NCBI GenBank assembly: GCA_023247285.1
Contig: JAHFGU010000043.1
Location: 3,630 to 10,198 of the forward strand
Direction: 5' to 3'
Source of the DNA: Candidatus Omnitrophota bacterium
GTDB taxonomy: Bacteria > Omnitrophota > Koll11 > Aquiviventales > Aquiviventaceae
DNA: 6,569 nt
Each line of letters opens with the position of its first letter. Position 1 is the stretch's first letter. The position numbers and the translations under genes are program-made. The notes beneath the pieces were generated by a model. The model ran no database searches. It saw only the letters and a program-made list of their open reading frames with translations, and was not told the DNA's origin. Of this stretch, positions 1 to 5,768 are shown in pieces.

Positions 1-42
1 CGGTGGCTGTCCCCGAATTCGCATGCTAGAGTGATGCGCAAC

Positions 43-48
43 AGGAGG
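43..48 (+). promoter_or_regulatory. Strong Shine-Dalgarno AGGAGG for the first gene
   Basis: AGGAGG lies five bases before the ATG at 54. A GTG at 48-50 is in the same frame but overlaps the ribosome-binding site itself, so the ATG at 54 is the better start. The 15 bases from C42 to G56 recur with one mismatch ahead of the next gene (435-449). Confidence 0.8.
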
Positions 49-53
49 TGGCC

Positions 54-413
54 ATGGGCCGTCGGATCGCGCGTGGGCTGCTCGTGGGAATCGCACTCTG
101 GCTCGCGGCTGCGTCAGCGGAAGCCGCGGACGCGCCCAAGACGGGCAGCGCGTTCACGAAGTTGACCCGGGGCTTCGTCAACCTGGTCACCGGATGGGTG
201 GAGATCCCCAAGCGCGTTCTGGAAACCTCCGCGCAGTCCGGCTACTGGAGCGGCTTCACGTGGGGCATCCTGCGCGGCATCGGCTACGGCTTCGTGCGCA
301 CCGCTGCCGGCGGCTATGAACTCATCACCTTCCCTTTCCCGGCCCCGCCGAATTATGAACCGGTGATCCAGCCCGAGTACGTCTTCACGGAACCCGGCTC
401 CAGCGCATACTGA
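54..413 (+). CDS. Exosortase system-associated protein, TIGR04073-like, exported
   Basis: A 119-residue protein of unknown biochemical role. Residues 1-24 form a signal peptide: basic start MGRRIAR, hydrophobic LLVGIALWLAAA, and an AEA-type cleavage site near residue 24. The mature part shows features I associate with the TIGR04073 family, which is recognised from genomes carrying exosortase/PEP-CTERM sorting: LTRGFVNLVTGWVEIPK (37-53), a glycine-rich stretch 63-80, and YELITFPFPAPPNYEPVIQP (88-107). Glycines at 63, 67, 71 and 75 recur every four residues, then at 77 and 79, giving a glycine-zipper look that suggests close helix packing or membrane association. No lipobox cysteine is present. 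The start is fixed by the AGGAGG at 43-48. The next gene begins within about 35 bases, so the two are probably cotranscribed. Family assignment is from motif memory; the envelope location is inferred from the signal peptide. Confidence 0.8.
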   Translation: MGRRIARGLLVGIALWLAAASAEAADAPKTGSAFTKLTRGFVNLVTGWVEIPKRVLETSAQSGYWSGFTWGILRGIGYGFVRTAAGGYELITFPFPAPPNYEPVIQPEYVFTEPGSSAY

Positions 414-421
414 GCGCGCCC

Positions 422-1270
422 TTGCGACGGCCTGCAGGAGGTGGCGATGCAAGGCGCCTTGGACGCGTTCCCTCCGCCCTGGACCTAGTTATTGCCGCGG
501 GCCTCTTCCTCAGTTGCTGGTCCGCGCCCGCCTGGGCGCTGGACGTGCGCCGGCTTGAGCCGGCGGACATCGAGCGGCTCCAACAGCTCATGCAGCGGCT
601 CGAGCCGGTGATGAGCCGCCGCAAGCAGGACGGCACCGCGATCCTCATGACCTGGCCGCAGCTCTACGAGCCGCTGGATCAGAACCAGTGGATGCTGCTC
701 GACGAGTTCCGCGCGCTCAAAGCCGAAGACCTGGGCGCGACCAGCCACTACTTCGGCGAGCTCGCCGAGGACCCTGCCCTGGTGCCGGTCGGGCAGCAGG
801 ATGTCCGCAAGGCCGGGACCGCGTCCCCGCTTGATCCCCAGTACCTGCCCCGGCCGGCGTATGACGCCTACGTGCGGATGATGGATGCGATGGATCGCGA
901 GCTGGGCCGCCATCTCCTGGTCGAGTCCGGGTACCGGTCCCCGGCGTATCAGCTCTATCTCTTCCTCTTTTATCTCCCGAAGCATGCCTATTCCATCACG
1001 GACACCAACCGGTTCGTGGCGCTGCCCGGGCACAGCGAGCACGGCTATCCGCCGCGGCAGGCCATCGACTTCATCAACCAGGACGGGGTGAACGGCGAAG
1101 ATGCGCCGGAAGTGTTCGAGGCGCTGCCCGAGTACCACTGGCTGGAGCAGCACGCCGGCGAGTACGGCTTCGCCCTGTCCTATCCGCGCAACAATGCCTC
1201 CCGCACGTCCTTCGAGCCCTGGCACTGGCACCATGAGCCCGATAGTCGGTCGCCGGACCCGGTGAGCTGA
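422..1270 (+). CDS. Exported D-alanyl-D-alanine carboxypeptidase, M15 (VanY-like) family
   Basis: A zinc peptidase expected to remove the terminal D-alanine from peptidoglycan stem peptides. In the 282-residue reading, residues about 11-39 are a signal peptide (RRLGRVPS, hydrophobic LDLVIAAGLFL, APAWA). A helical region of unknown function follows (41-110). The M15 core includes ESGYRSPAYQ (168-177), SEHG with likely zinc ligand H207, QAIDF with likely ligand D216, and FEPWHW (264-269) with likely catalytic E265 and ligand H268. H207 to D216 is two residues longer than the usual SxHxxGxAxD spacing. The start is problematic: the only non-ATT/CTG start in frame is TTG at 422 with no Shine-Dalgarno, whereas a perfect AGGAGG (436-441) and ATG (447) sit one base out of frame. 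One extra base just after that ATG would give MARRLGRVPS and an ideal signal peptide. The TGA at 1268 is three bases before the likely permease start. Confidence 0.85.
   Translation: MRRPAGGGDARRLGRVPSALDLVIAAGLFLSCWSAPAWALDVRRLEPADIERLQQLMQRLEPVMSRRKQDGTAILMTWPQLYEPLDQNQWMLLDEFRALKAEDLGATSHYFGELAEDPALVPVGQQDVRKAGTASPLDPQYLPRPAYDAYVRMMDAMDRELGRHLLVESGYRSPAYQLYLFLFYLPKHAYSITDTNRFVALPGHSEHGYPPRQAIDFINQDGVNGEDAPEVFEALPEYHWLEQHAGEYGFALSYPRNNASRTSFEPWHWHHEPDSRSPDPVS
436..441 (+). promoter_or_regulatory. Shine-Dalgarno AGGAGG serving an ATG (447) out of frame with the M15 peptidase
   Basis: AGGAGG is followed after five bases by ATG at 447-449, the same geometry as at the first gene. As written, that ATG opens only a 13-codon peptide ending at TAG 486-488. 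The peptidase frame lies one base away. This site most likely marks the true peptidase start, disrupted by a one-base deletion or a sequencing error. Confidence 0.6.
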
Positions 1271-1272
1271 CC

Positions 1273-2658
1273 CTGCCCACATCCCGCCGGTCCGCTCCCA
1301 CCCTCGCCCGCTCGCTCGGGCTTGGCGACGCCGCGATGCTGGTCGTCGGCTGCATCGTCGGCGTCGGCATCTTCCGCACGGCCAGCACCATCGCCACGCA
1401 CCTGCCCTCGCCGGCGCTCATCCTCGGCCTGTGGGCGGTGGGCGGCCTCATCTCGCTCTGCGGCGCGTTGTGCTACGCGGAGCTGGCCGCGCTCTTCCCG
1501 GCCACCGGCGGCGACTACGTGTTCATCACCAAGGTCTACGGGAGGTTCTGGGGCTTCCTCTTCGGCTGGGCGAAGCTGTTCGTCGAGCGCACCGGCACGA
1601 TCGCCATCCTGGGCTACGTGTTCGCCGAATATGCCCGCACCGTGGTCCCGTTCGATGCGGCGATGCTGCGCTGGGTGGCGGCCGAAGCGGTCCTGCTGTT
1701 GACCGCGGTCAATGTCGTCGGCGTCCGGTGGGGAACCGCGGTGCAGAATCTCTTTACCGCGCTGAAGATTCTTGCTCTGGGGTCCCTGATCCTCGTGGGG
1801 TGGCAGGCCTGGTCGATCCGCCTTCAGGTCGCCGACTGGACCGTGCCGCCGATCGATTTCTCCGTGCTGCAATCCATGGGCGTGGCGTTCACCTTCGTCC
1901 TGTGGACGTACGGGGGCTGGACCGAGGCCGCGTACGTGGCCGGGGAGGTGCGGCGGCCCACGCGCAACGTGCCTCGGGCGATCGTGGGCGGGCTCGCGCT
2001 GACCGCGGTGCTGTACCTGCTGGTGAACTGGAGCTACCTGACGGTGGTGCCGATTGACGAGCTGGCGGACACACCGCTCGTGGCCGCGCGCGTGGCGAAC
2101 ACGGCCTGGGGCCCTGCGGGCGGCGTGTTCATCGCCTGGATGATCGCGTGCTCGGCGTTCGGCGCGCTCAACGGCTACATCCTGACCGGCGGCCGGATCC
2201 TGTACGCGATGGGGCGCGACCACCCGATGTTCGTGCGCCTGGGCACGGTGCATCCGGACTTCCGGACGCCGACGCGCGCGCTGTGGGCGAACGCGGCCAT
2301 GGCCATCGGGCTCATCTTCACGAAGACCTTCGATCAGATCATGACGTACTCGACGGTGGTCATCTCGGTGTTCTTCATCATGGCGGTGTTCAGCGTGGTG
2401 CTGCTCCGCCGCGCGCGGCGTCCCTCGACTAGAGCTCGGGACGCCGCCCTGAGCTATGTCGAAGGGCGGCGGCGGGCTCCGCGGCGCGCCCTGGCCTGGG
2501 GCTACCCGGTGACCCCGCTGGTCTTCTGCCTGACGCTGGCGGGATTCATCCTGAACATCTGCGTGAAGGAACCCTATGAGGCGGCATTCGGGTTCGTGCT
2601 GCTGGCCATCGGCGTGCCGCTCTATGCGCTCTCCCACCGATCCCATCGGTCCCGATGA
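1273..2658 (+). CDS. APC-superfamily amino-acid permease
   Basis: A multi-spanning inner-membrane amino-acid transporter, probably proton-coupled symport or exchange as in the APC superfamily; its substrate cannot be read from sequence. Seen (numbered from CTG 1273, 461 residues): ARSLGLGDAAMLVVG leading into TM1 with GCIVGVGIF (26-34); YAELAALFPATGGDYVF (68-84); FVLWTYGGWTEAAYVAGEV (about 208-226) with RPTRNVPRAI after it; GGRILYAMGRD (about 306-316); and GYPVTPL (about 410-416). The first ATG in frame (1336) falls inside TM1 and would delete the conserved LGLGDAA lead-in, so the start must be upstream. CTG 1273, seven bases after GGTGA (1261-1265), is my best choice, with CTG 1267 as alternative. 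Residues about 384-398 are encoded by an inserted palindromic repeat in a predicted loop before the last helices. The stop overlaps the next start as ATGA. No substrate-specific subfamily is claimed. Confidence 0.87.
   Translation: MPTSRRSAPTLARSLGLGDAAMLVVGCIVGVGIFRTASTIATHLPSPALILGLWAVGGLISLCGALCYAELAALFPATGGDYVFITKVYGRFWGFLFGWAKLFVERTGTIAILGYVFAEYARTVVPFDAAMLRWVAAEAVLLLTAVNVVGVRWGTAVQNLFTALKILALGSLILVGWQAWSIRLQVADWTVPPIDFSVLQSMGVAFTFVLWTYGGWTEAAYVAGEVRRPTRNVPRAIVGGLALTAVLYLLVNWSYLTVVPIDELADTPLVAARVANTAWGPAGGVFIAWMIACSAFGALNGYILTGGRILYAMGRDHPMFVRLGTVHPDFRTPTRALWANAAMAIGLIFTKTFDQIMTYSTVVISVFFIMAVFSVVLLRRARRPSTRARDAALSYVEGRRRAPRRALAWGYPVTPLVFCLTLAGFILNICVKEPYEAAFGFVLLAIGVPLYALSHRSHRSR
2422..2466. 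repeat. Imperfect palindromic repeat (REP/MITE-like) inside the permease gene
   Basis: The left arm CCCTCGACTAGAGCTCGGGA (2422-2441) and the right arm CCCTGAGCTATGTCGAAGGG (2447-2466) are imperfect inverted copies separated by five bases. The reverse complement of the right arm, CCCTTCGACATAGCTCAGGG, has the CCCTTCGAC...GCTCAGGG pattern that I know as a dispersed palindrome in intergenic regions of many bacterial genomes. Here it is translated, giving about PSTRARDAALSYVEG between RRARR and RRRAPRRALAWGYPV. Most APC permeases have only a short basic linker at this place. The copy number in this genome cannot be judged, because no second copy lies in the window. Confidence 0.6.
2636..2650 (+). 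other. Small hairpin immediately before the cstA start codon
   Basis: ACCGAT (2636-2641) and ATCGGT (2645-2650) are perfect inverted repeats around a CCC loop, ending four bases before ATG 2655. A competing pairing, ATCGG (2645-2649) with CCGAT (2652-2656), would cover the start codon. No Shine-Dalgarno sequence is visible here, so the cstA start probably depends on ribosomes ending the permease. The structure is small and could be chance, since it also encodes the repeated HRSHRS tail. Confidence 0.3.
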
Positions 2659-4319
2659 GCCTCATTGCCGTTGCCCTTGCCGCTTGCGCCGCCTTCGCGG
2701 CCGGCTACGCCCTCTATGGGCGCGTGCTGGCGAGATGGTTCGACCTCAGCCCGAAGCGGCCGACGCCCGCCTGCGAGATCAACGACGGGGTCGATTACGT
2801 GCCGGCGAAGGCCCCCTTTCTGCTGGGCCAGCATTTCTCCGCCATCGCGGCGGCCGGGCCGATCGTCGGCCCGATCCTGGGCGCGCTGTGGTTCGGCTGG
2901 CTGCCCGCGCTGCTGTGGGTGGTGCTCGGGGCGATCTTCTTCGGCGCGGTCCACGACTTCGCCAGCCTCATCAGCTCGGTGCGGCACGGCGGCCGGTCCA
3001 TCGTTGAGCTCGTCCAGGAGCTCCTGGGTCCGCAGGCCCACCTGCTCTTCCTCGGATTCGTCTGGCTCTCGCTCATCTACGTCATCATCGCGTTCGCCGA
3101 CCTGACCAGCAGCTCGTTCGTCGAGCCTGTGGCAGGCGGCGGCGTGGCGACCTCGTCCAGCCTCTATCTGCTGGCCGGCATCCTGATGGGGCTCTGCCTC
3201 TACAAATGGCGATGGCCGCTGGGGCTGGCCACGCTGGTGTTCCTGCCCGTGGTCGGGCTGATCATCTGGTTCGGACAGTCCGCCCCGCTCATCCTGCCTC
3301 CGATCGGGGGCGTGCGCCCGCAGCTGATCTGGAACGCGATCATCCTGACGTACTGCTTCATCGCCTCGATCATCCCGGTCTGGCTGCTGCTCCAGCCCCG
3401 CGGCTACCTCGGCGGATTCTTCCTCTATGTCACGCTAGCCGCCGGCGTGATCGGCCTGCTCCTCGGCGGCGATCAGGTCCGCTACCCCGCCTTCCTCGGA
3501 TGGACCAGCCGGCGCGGGTTCCCGCTGTTTCCGCTGCTGTTCGTCACGGTAGCCTGCGGGGCCTGCTCAGGGTTCCATGGGATCGTGAGCTCGGGAACGA
3601 CCTCGAAGCAGATCGCGCGAGAGCCGGATTGCCGGCTGGTGGGCTACGGCGGAATGCTGCTCGAAGGCGTGGTGGCGGTGGTCGCGCTGGCGACCGTCAT
3701 GCTGCTCGCACCCGGGGACCCGGCCACGCTGCAATCGCCGGACCGGATTTACGCCAACGGCCTGAGCCACTTCGTCCAGCAGCTCGGCATCGACGCGGGC
3801 TTTGCCAGGTCCTTCGCCCTGCTGGCGTTCGCGACCTTTATCTACGACACGCTGGACGTGGCGACCCGGCTCGGGCGGTACATCTTCCAGGAGCTGACGG
3901 GATGGAAGGGGCGCAGCGGCATGGTCGGCGCCACCTTGGCCACGTTATTGCTGCCGGCCTTGAGTATGAGCTGGACCGTGACCGACGCCGCCGGCCGCAT
4001 CGTGCCGGCCTGGAAAGTCTTCTGGACCCTCTTCGGCACATCCAACCAGCTGCTGGCAGCACTCACCCTCGTCACGATCACCGTCTGGCTGCGGCGGGCG
4101 CGCCGGCCGTGGATGGTGAGCGCGATCCCGGCTGCGTTCATGCTGGTGATGACCTTCTGGTCGCTGGGCTTGACCATCCAGCCGTGGCTGGCTGCGCTGG
4201 CCGGCGGTCAACACGGCATCGACTGGATCGCGCTGATCGCGCTGGTGCTGCTGGGGCTGGCCGCGCTCGTCCTGGCCGAAGCGTGGAAGGCGCTGCGCGT
4301 CGTCAGATCGGTCAGATAA
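2655..4319 (+). CDS. cstA: CstA-family carbon starvation protein (peptide/pyruvate transporter)
   Basis: A 554-residue polytopic inner-membrane transporter. Characterised relatives (E. coli CstA and BtsT) take up pyruvate and have been linked to peptide use during carbon starvation; the substrate here is inferred only. Seen: an N-terminal helix, YGRVLARWFDL (21-31), VDYVPAKAPFLLGQHFSAIA (46-65), then AAGPIVGPILGA, FGAVHDFASL (96-105), the cysteine-containing ACGACSGFHGIVSSGTTSKQ (300-319), LDVATRLGRY (400-409), and GTSNQLLAALTL (461-472). These are the core CstA signatures. At 554 residues it is a short form compared with the roughly 700 of E. coli CstA. The ATG overlaps the permease stop as ATGA, which suggests translational coupling; a small hairpin precedes it. 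The last 8 bases overlap the end of the opposing ferredoxin gene, leaving no room for an ordinary terminator. Confidence 0.94.
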   Translation: MSLIAVALAACAAFAAGYALYGRVLARWFDLSPKRPTPACEINDGVDYVPAKAPFLLGQHFSAIAAAGPIVGPILGALWFGWLPALLWVVLGAIFFGAVHDFASLISSVRHGGRSIVELVQELLGPQAHLLFLGFVWLSLIYVIIAFADLTSSSFVEPVAGGGVATSSSLYLLAGILMGLCLYKWRWPLGLATLVFLPVVGLIIWFGQSAPLILPPIGGVRPQLIWNAIILTYCFIASIIPVWLLLQPRGYLGGFFLYVTLAAGVIGLLLGGDQVRYPAFLGWTSRRGFPLFPLLFVTVACGACSGFHGIVSSGTTSKQIAREPDCRLVGYGGMLLEGVVAVVALATVMLLAPGDPATLQSPDRIYANGLSHFVQQLGIDAGFARSFALLAFATFIYDTLDVATRLGRYIFQELTGWKGRSGMVGATLATLLLPALSMSWTVTDAAGRIVPAWKVFWTLFGTSNQLLAALTLVTITVWLRRARRPWMVSAIPAAFMLVMTFWSLGLTIQPWLAALAGGQHGIDWIALIALVLLGLAALVLAEAWKALRVVRSVR

Positions 4320-4638
4320 GGTCAGCGCGCGCAGCCGGGGGCTCGGGCTTGAGCTCTCGGAGGACCTCCTCGAGGATCCGGTCCGCGTCGGCTGCGGACA
4401 CGCCGTGGTACCAGACGTAGTCGGGAAAGACCATCACGTTCGGCCCCTTGGCGCACAGGTCCTGGCAGCCGGACTTGCTGACGCGCACCTGCCGCGACAA
4501 CCCCAGCGCCTTCACCCGCGTCTTCAGCGCCTCCGCCAGCGCCTCGCTCTCCCGGTGCGCGCAGCAGGCCTGCTCCGGCGCGCGGTGGTTGATGCACACG
4601 AAGAGGATCTTGCGGTAGGGCACATCCAGGCGCCGCAT
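4312..4638 (-). CDS. Thioredoxin-like [2Fe-2S] ferredoxin (Shethna/NuoE-like fold)
   Basis: A 108-residue small electron carrier of the thioredoxin-fold [2Fe-2S] type (COG3411-like), probably cytoplasmic. Seen: KILFVC (10-15) followed by C25-C26, then SGCQDLCAKGPNVMVFPDYVW (56-76). Likely cluster ligands are C15, C25 or C26, C58 and C62, the usual C-x(~10)-C...C-x3-C pattern. The C-terminal helix VSAADADRILEEVLREL is also typical. Its redox partner is unknown; family members include stand-alone ferredoxins and NADH-dehydrogenase or hydrogenase subunits, and no such enzyme is nearby. ATG 4638 lies seven bases after the stop of the HAD gene, so it is the last gene of the minus-strand operon. 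Its TGA lies inside the end of cstA. Confidence 0.9.
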   Translation of the reverse strand: MRRLDVPYRKILFVCINHRAPEQACCAHRESEALAEALKTRVKALGLSRQVRVSKSGCQDLCAKGPNVMVFPDYVWYHGVSAADADRILEEVLRELKPEPPAARADLI

Positions 4639-4645
4639 CAGCCGC

Positions 4646-5245
4646 TCACAGCATCTGCAGCGCGCGCAGCTCGGCTTCGAGCTGCCGCGCGCTCTCGAAC
4701 CTGATCGCCGTCAGCCCCACGGCGCGCCCGGCTTCGACCAGCTCCGGCCGGTCGTCGATATAGACGGCGACGGGCGCTGCCACCGCCGCGCGCGCCAGGG
4801 CCAGCTGATAGATCGCCGGGTCGGGTTTTCTCAGCCCGACCTCGCAGGATGCCACCCAAGCGTGGAAGCATTGGAGCGAGGGCAGGCTGTCCCGCAGGTA
4901 GCGCAGGTGCAGGACGTTGGTGTTGGAGAGCGCGACGAGCGTATGCCGCCGGCGCAGGCGCGCCAAGAGGCTGGTGACATCGCGATTCTCAAGGAAAAAT
5001 CCGGTCCACGCCGACACGAATTGCTCGTAGGACCACGGCAGAGAGAGCAGCCGCCGCAGCCCCGCGTAATACGCCTCCGGGGCGATCCGGCCCAGCTCAA
5101 ACGGCAAGAGCAGCTCGCTATGGTAGACCGCCTGCTGCACGTCGTCGAACGGGCGGCTGAGGAGCTGCGACACCTGCTGCACGAGCTGGTCGGCGTTCAC
5201 CTCGACCACGACACCGCCCAGATCGCAGAGAACGGCTTCCACCAT
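4646..5245 (-). CDS. HAD-superfamily hydrolase (YihX-like subgroup)
   Basis: A 199-residue soluble phosphatase-type enzyme that would hydrolyse a small phosphorylated metabolite; the substrate is unknown. All HAD motifs are present: motif I VLCDLGGVVVEV with nucleophile D8 (the DxGxV form also found in E. coli YihX, a glucose-1-phosphatase); motif II VALSNTN with S107; motif III LRKPDP with K140; motif IV VYIDDRPEL with D164 and D165. The insert between motifs I and II is a helical cap (about 20-90, with FELGRIAPEAYY). The ATG at 5245 is chosen because it places motif I at the usual distance from the N-terminus and overlaps the stop of the small upstream ORF as TGATG. A GTG at 5275 in frame would add ten residues. 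AGGAAGGG about 15 bases upstream is a distant Shine-Dalgarno, consistent with coupled initiation. Confidence 0.9.
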   Translation of the reverse strand: MVEAVLCDLGGVVVEVNADQLVQQVSQLLSRPFDDVQQAVYHSELLLPFELGRIAPEAYYAGLRRLLSLPWSYEQFVSAWTGFFLENRDVTSLLARLRRRHTLVALSNTNVLHLRYLRDSLPSLQCFHAWVASCEVGLRKPDPAIYQLALARAAVAAPVAVYIDDRPELVEAGRAVGLTAIRFESARQLEAELRALQML

Positions 5246-5331
5246 CACGGGATGACGATCCCTTCCTGCCGGCACCGGACCTGCAGCCGCTTGATGAGCT
5301 CGTGCTTGATGCGAAGCCGCTCAGCCATCAT
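5245..5331 (-). CDS. Small ORF of 28 codons between DUF2203 and HAD genes
   Basis: The product is a basic, helix-prone peptide: MMAERLRIKHELIKRL, then QVRCRQEGIVIP. It is supported by context: AAGGA lies nine bases before the first ATG; the DUF2203 stop and this start form TGATG at 5333-5329; this stop and the HAD start form TGATG at 5247-5243. A second ATG at 5328 could serve instead. The ending EGIVIP resembles the C-terminal tail of MscS-type mechanosensitive channels (usually followed by FPQ), and the preceding helix fits too, so it may be a remnant of a lost MscS gene. The frame upstream of the ATG back to its stop shows no further MscS-like sequence. It could equally be a genuine small protein or a coupling leader. 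Function is unknown. Confidence 0.5.
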   Translation of the reverse strand: MMAERLRIKHELIKRLQVRCRQEGIVIP

Positions 5332-5768
5332 CACGCAGGGTCCTTGAGCGGATGCCGGCCGCTGAATCCTTCGTCAAGCGAATGCCAGTATGAGACGCTG
5401 CGCTCGCCGAGCTTCCAGCAGAGGAAGACCAGCTCGCCGCCGCGCAGGGTATAGAAGTCCGCCAAGCCGGCATTGAGGTCTTTGAGGACGACGCCGATCT
5501 CCTCGAGCTGCTTCAGGGCGGACTGGAACGCTTCGATGAGCTGCAGCTGGTGCTTGGTGAGGCGCTGCACCTGATCCTTCAGCGCGCGGATGGGGTATCC
5601 GTTGCCGGCGCCCAGCTTCGCCACCGTTTCATCCAGATCGCCATTGGTTTTGATGATCGACCGCTGGAGCCCTTGGAGCTGCTCCACGAGCGCCATCACC
5701 GAGGGGAGCGCCGCCTCGGCTTCTTGGAGAGTGAAAATTTTCGTGGGCTGCGTCGGGGGCCGGTCCAT
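5331..5768 (-). CDS. DUF2203 family protein
   Basis: A 145-residue soluble protein of unknown function. The DUF2203 hallmarks are clear: FTLQEAEAALPSVMALVEQL (12-31) at the start; a long central helical, coiled-coil-like stretch (about 23-92); then IGVVLKDLNAGLADFYTLRG (91-110), VFLCWKLGE (114-122), VSYWHSLDEGFSGRHPL (125-141). Family members typically have this alternation of a long helical hairpin and a conserved LCWxLGE...WHxxxxGF end, suggesting a small conserved binding site (C117, W118, H129), but no activity is established as far as I know. ATG 5768 is chosen because the conserved region begins about ten residues later; the frame stays open upstream but there only shadows mutT. No good Shine-Dalgarno is visible. 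The written mutT frame overlaps the first 73 bases. The stop overlaps the small ORF start. Confidence 0.88.
   Translation of the reverse strand: MDRPPTQPTKIFTLQEAEAALPSVMALVEQLQGLQRSIIKTNGDLDETVAKLGAGNGYPIRALKDQVQRLTKHQLQLIEAFQSALKQLEEIGVVLKDLNAGLADFYTLRGGELVFLCWKLGERSVSYWHSLDEGFSGRHPLKDPA

Noticed and set aside
15..26. Adjacent GAATTC and GCATGC restriction sites suggesting vector sequence
   Set aside because: Two six-base sites side by side can occur by chance, and the flanking DNA shows no vector or polylinker sequence.
25..32. TGCTAGAGT as an extended -10 promoter for the first gene
   Set aside because: The hexamer TAGAGT matches TATAAT at only four of six positions and no -35 is visible at the proper distance (TGGCTG); the window edge limits the upstream view.
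1180..2646. A 488-codon open frame on the minus strand opposite the permease
   Set aside because: Low-complexity, His/Arg/Glu-rich translation with no recognisable domain; it is an antisense shadow of a GC-rich gene whose plus-strand frame is a clear APC permease.
2856..2872. GGGCCGA/TCGGCCC inverted repeat in cstA as a terminator or operator
   Set aside because: It encodes the conserved GPIVGP segment of CstA, so the symmetry is explained by repeated Gly-Pro codons; no T-tract follows.
3206..4420. A 404-codon plus-strand open frame overlapping cstA
   Set aside because: Arg/Ala/Gly-rich translation without motifs, in the wrong frame of an unmistakable CstA; a shadow.
4638..4871. A 77-codon minus-strand frame inside the HAD gene
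   Set aside because: Arg-rich shadow frame; the HAD motifs III and IV are encoded in the other frame of the same DNA.
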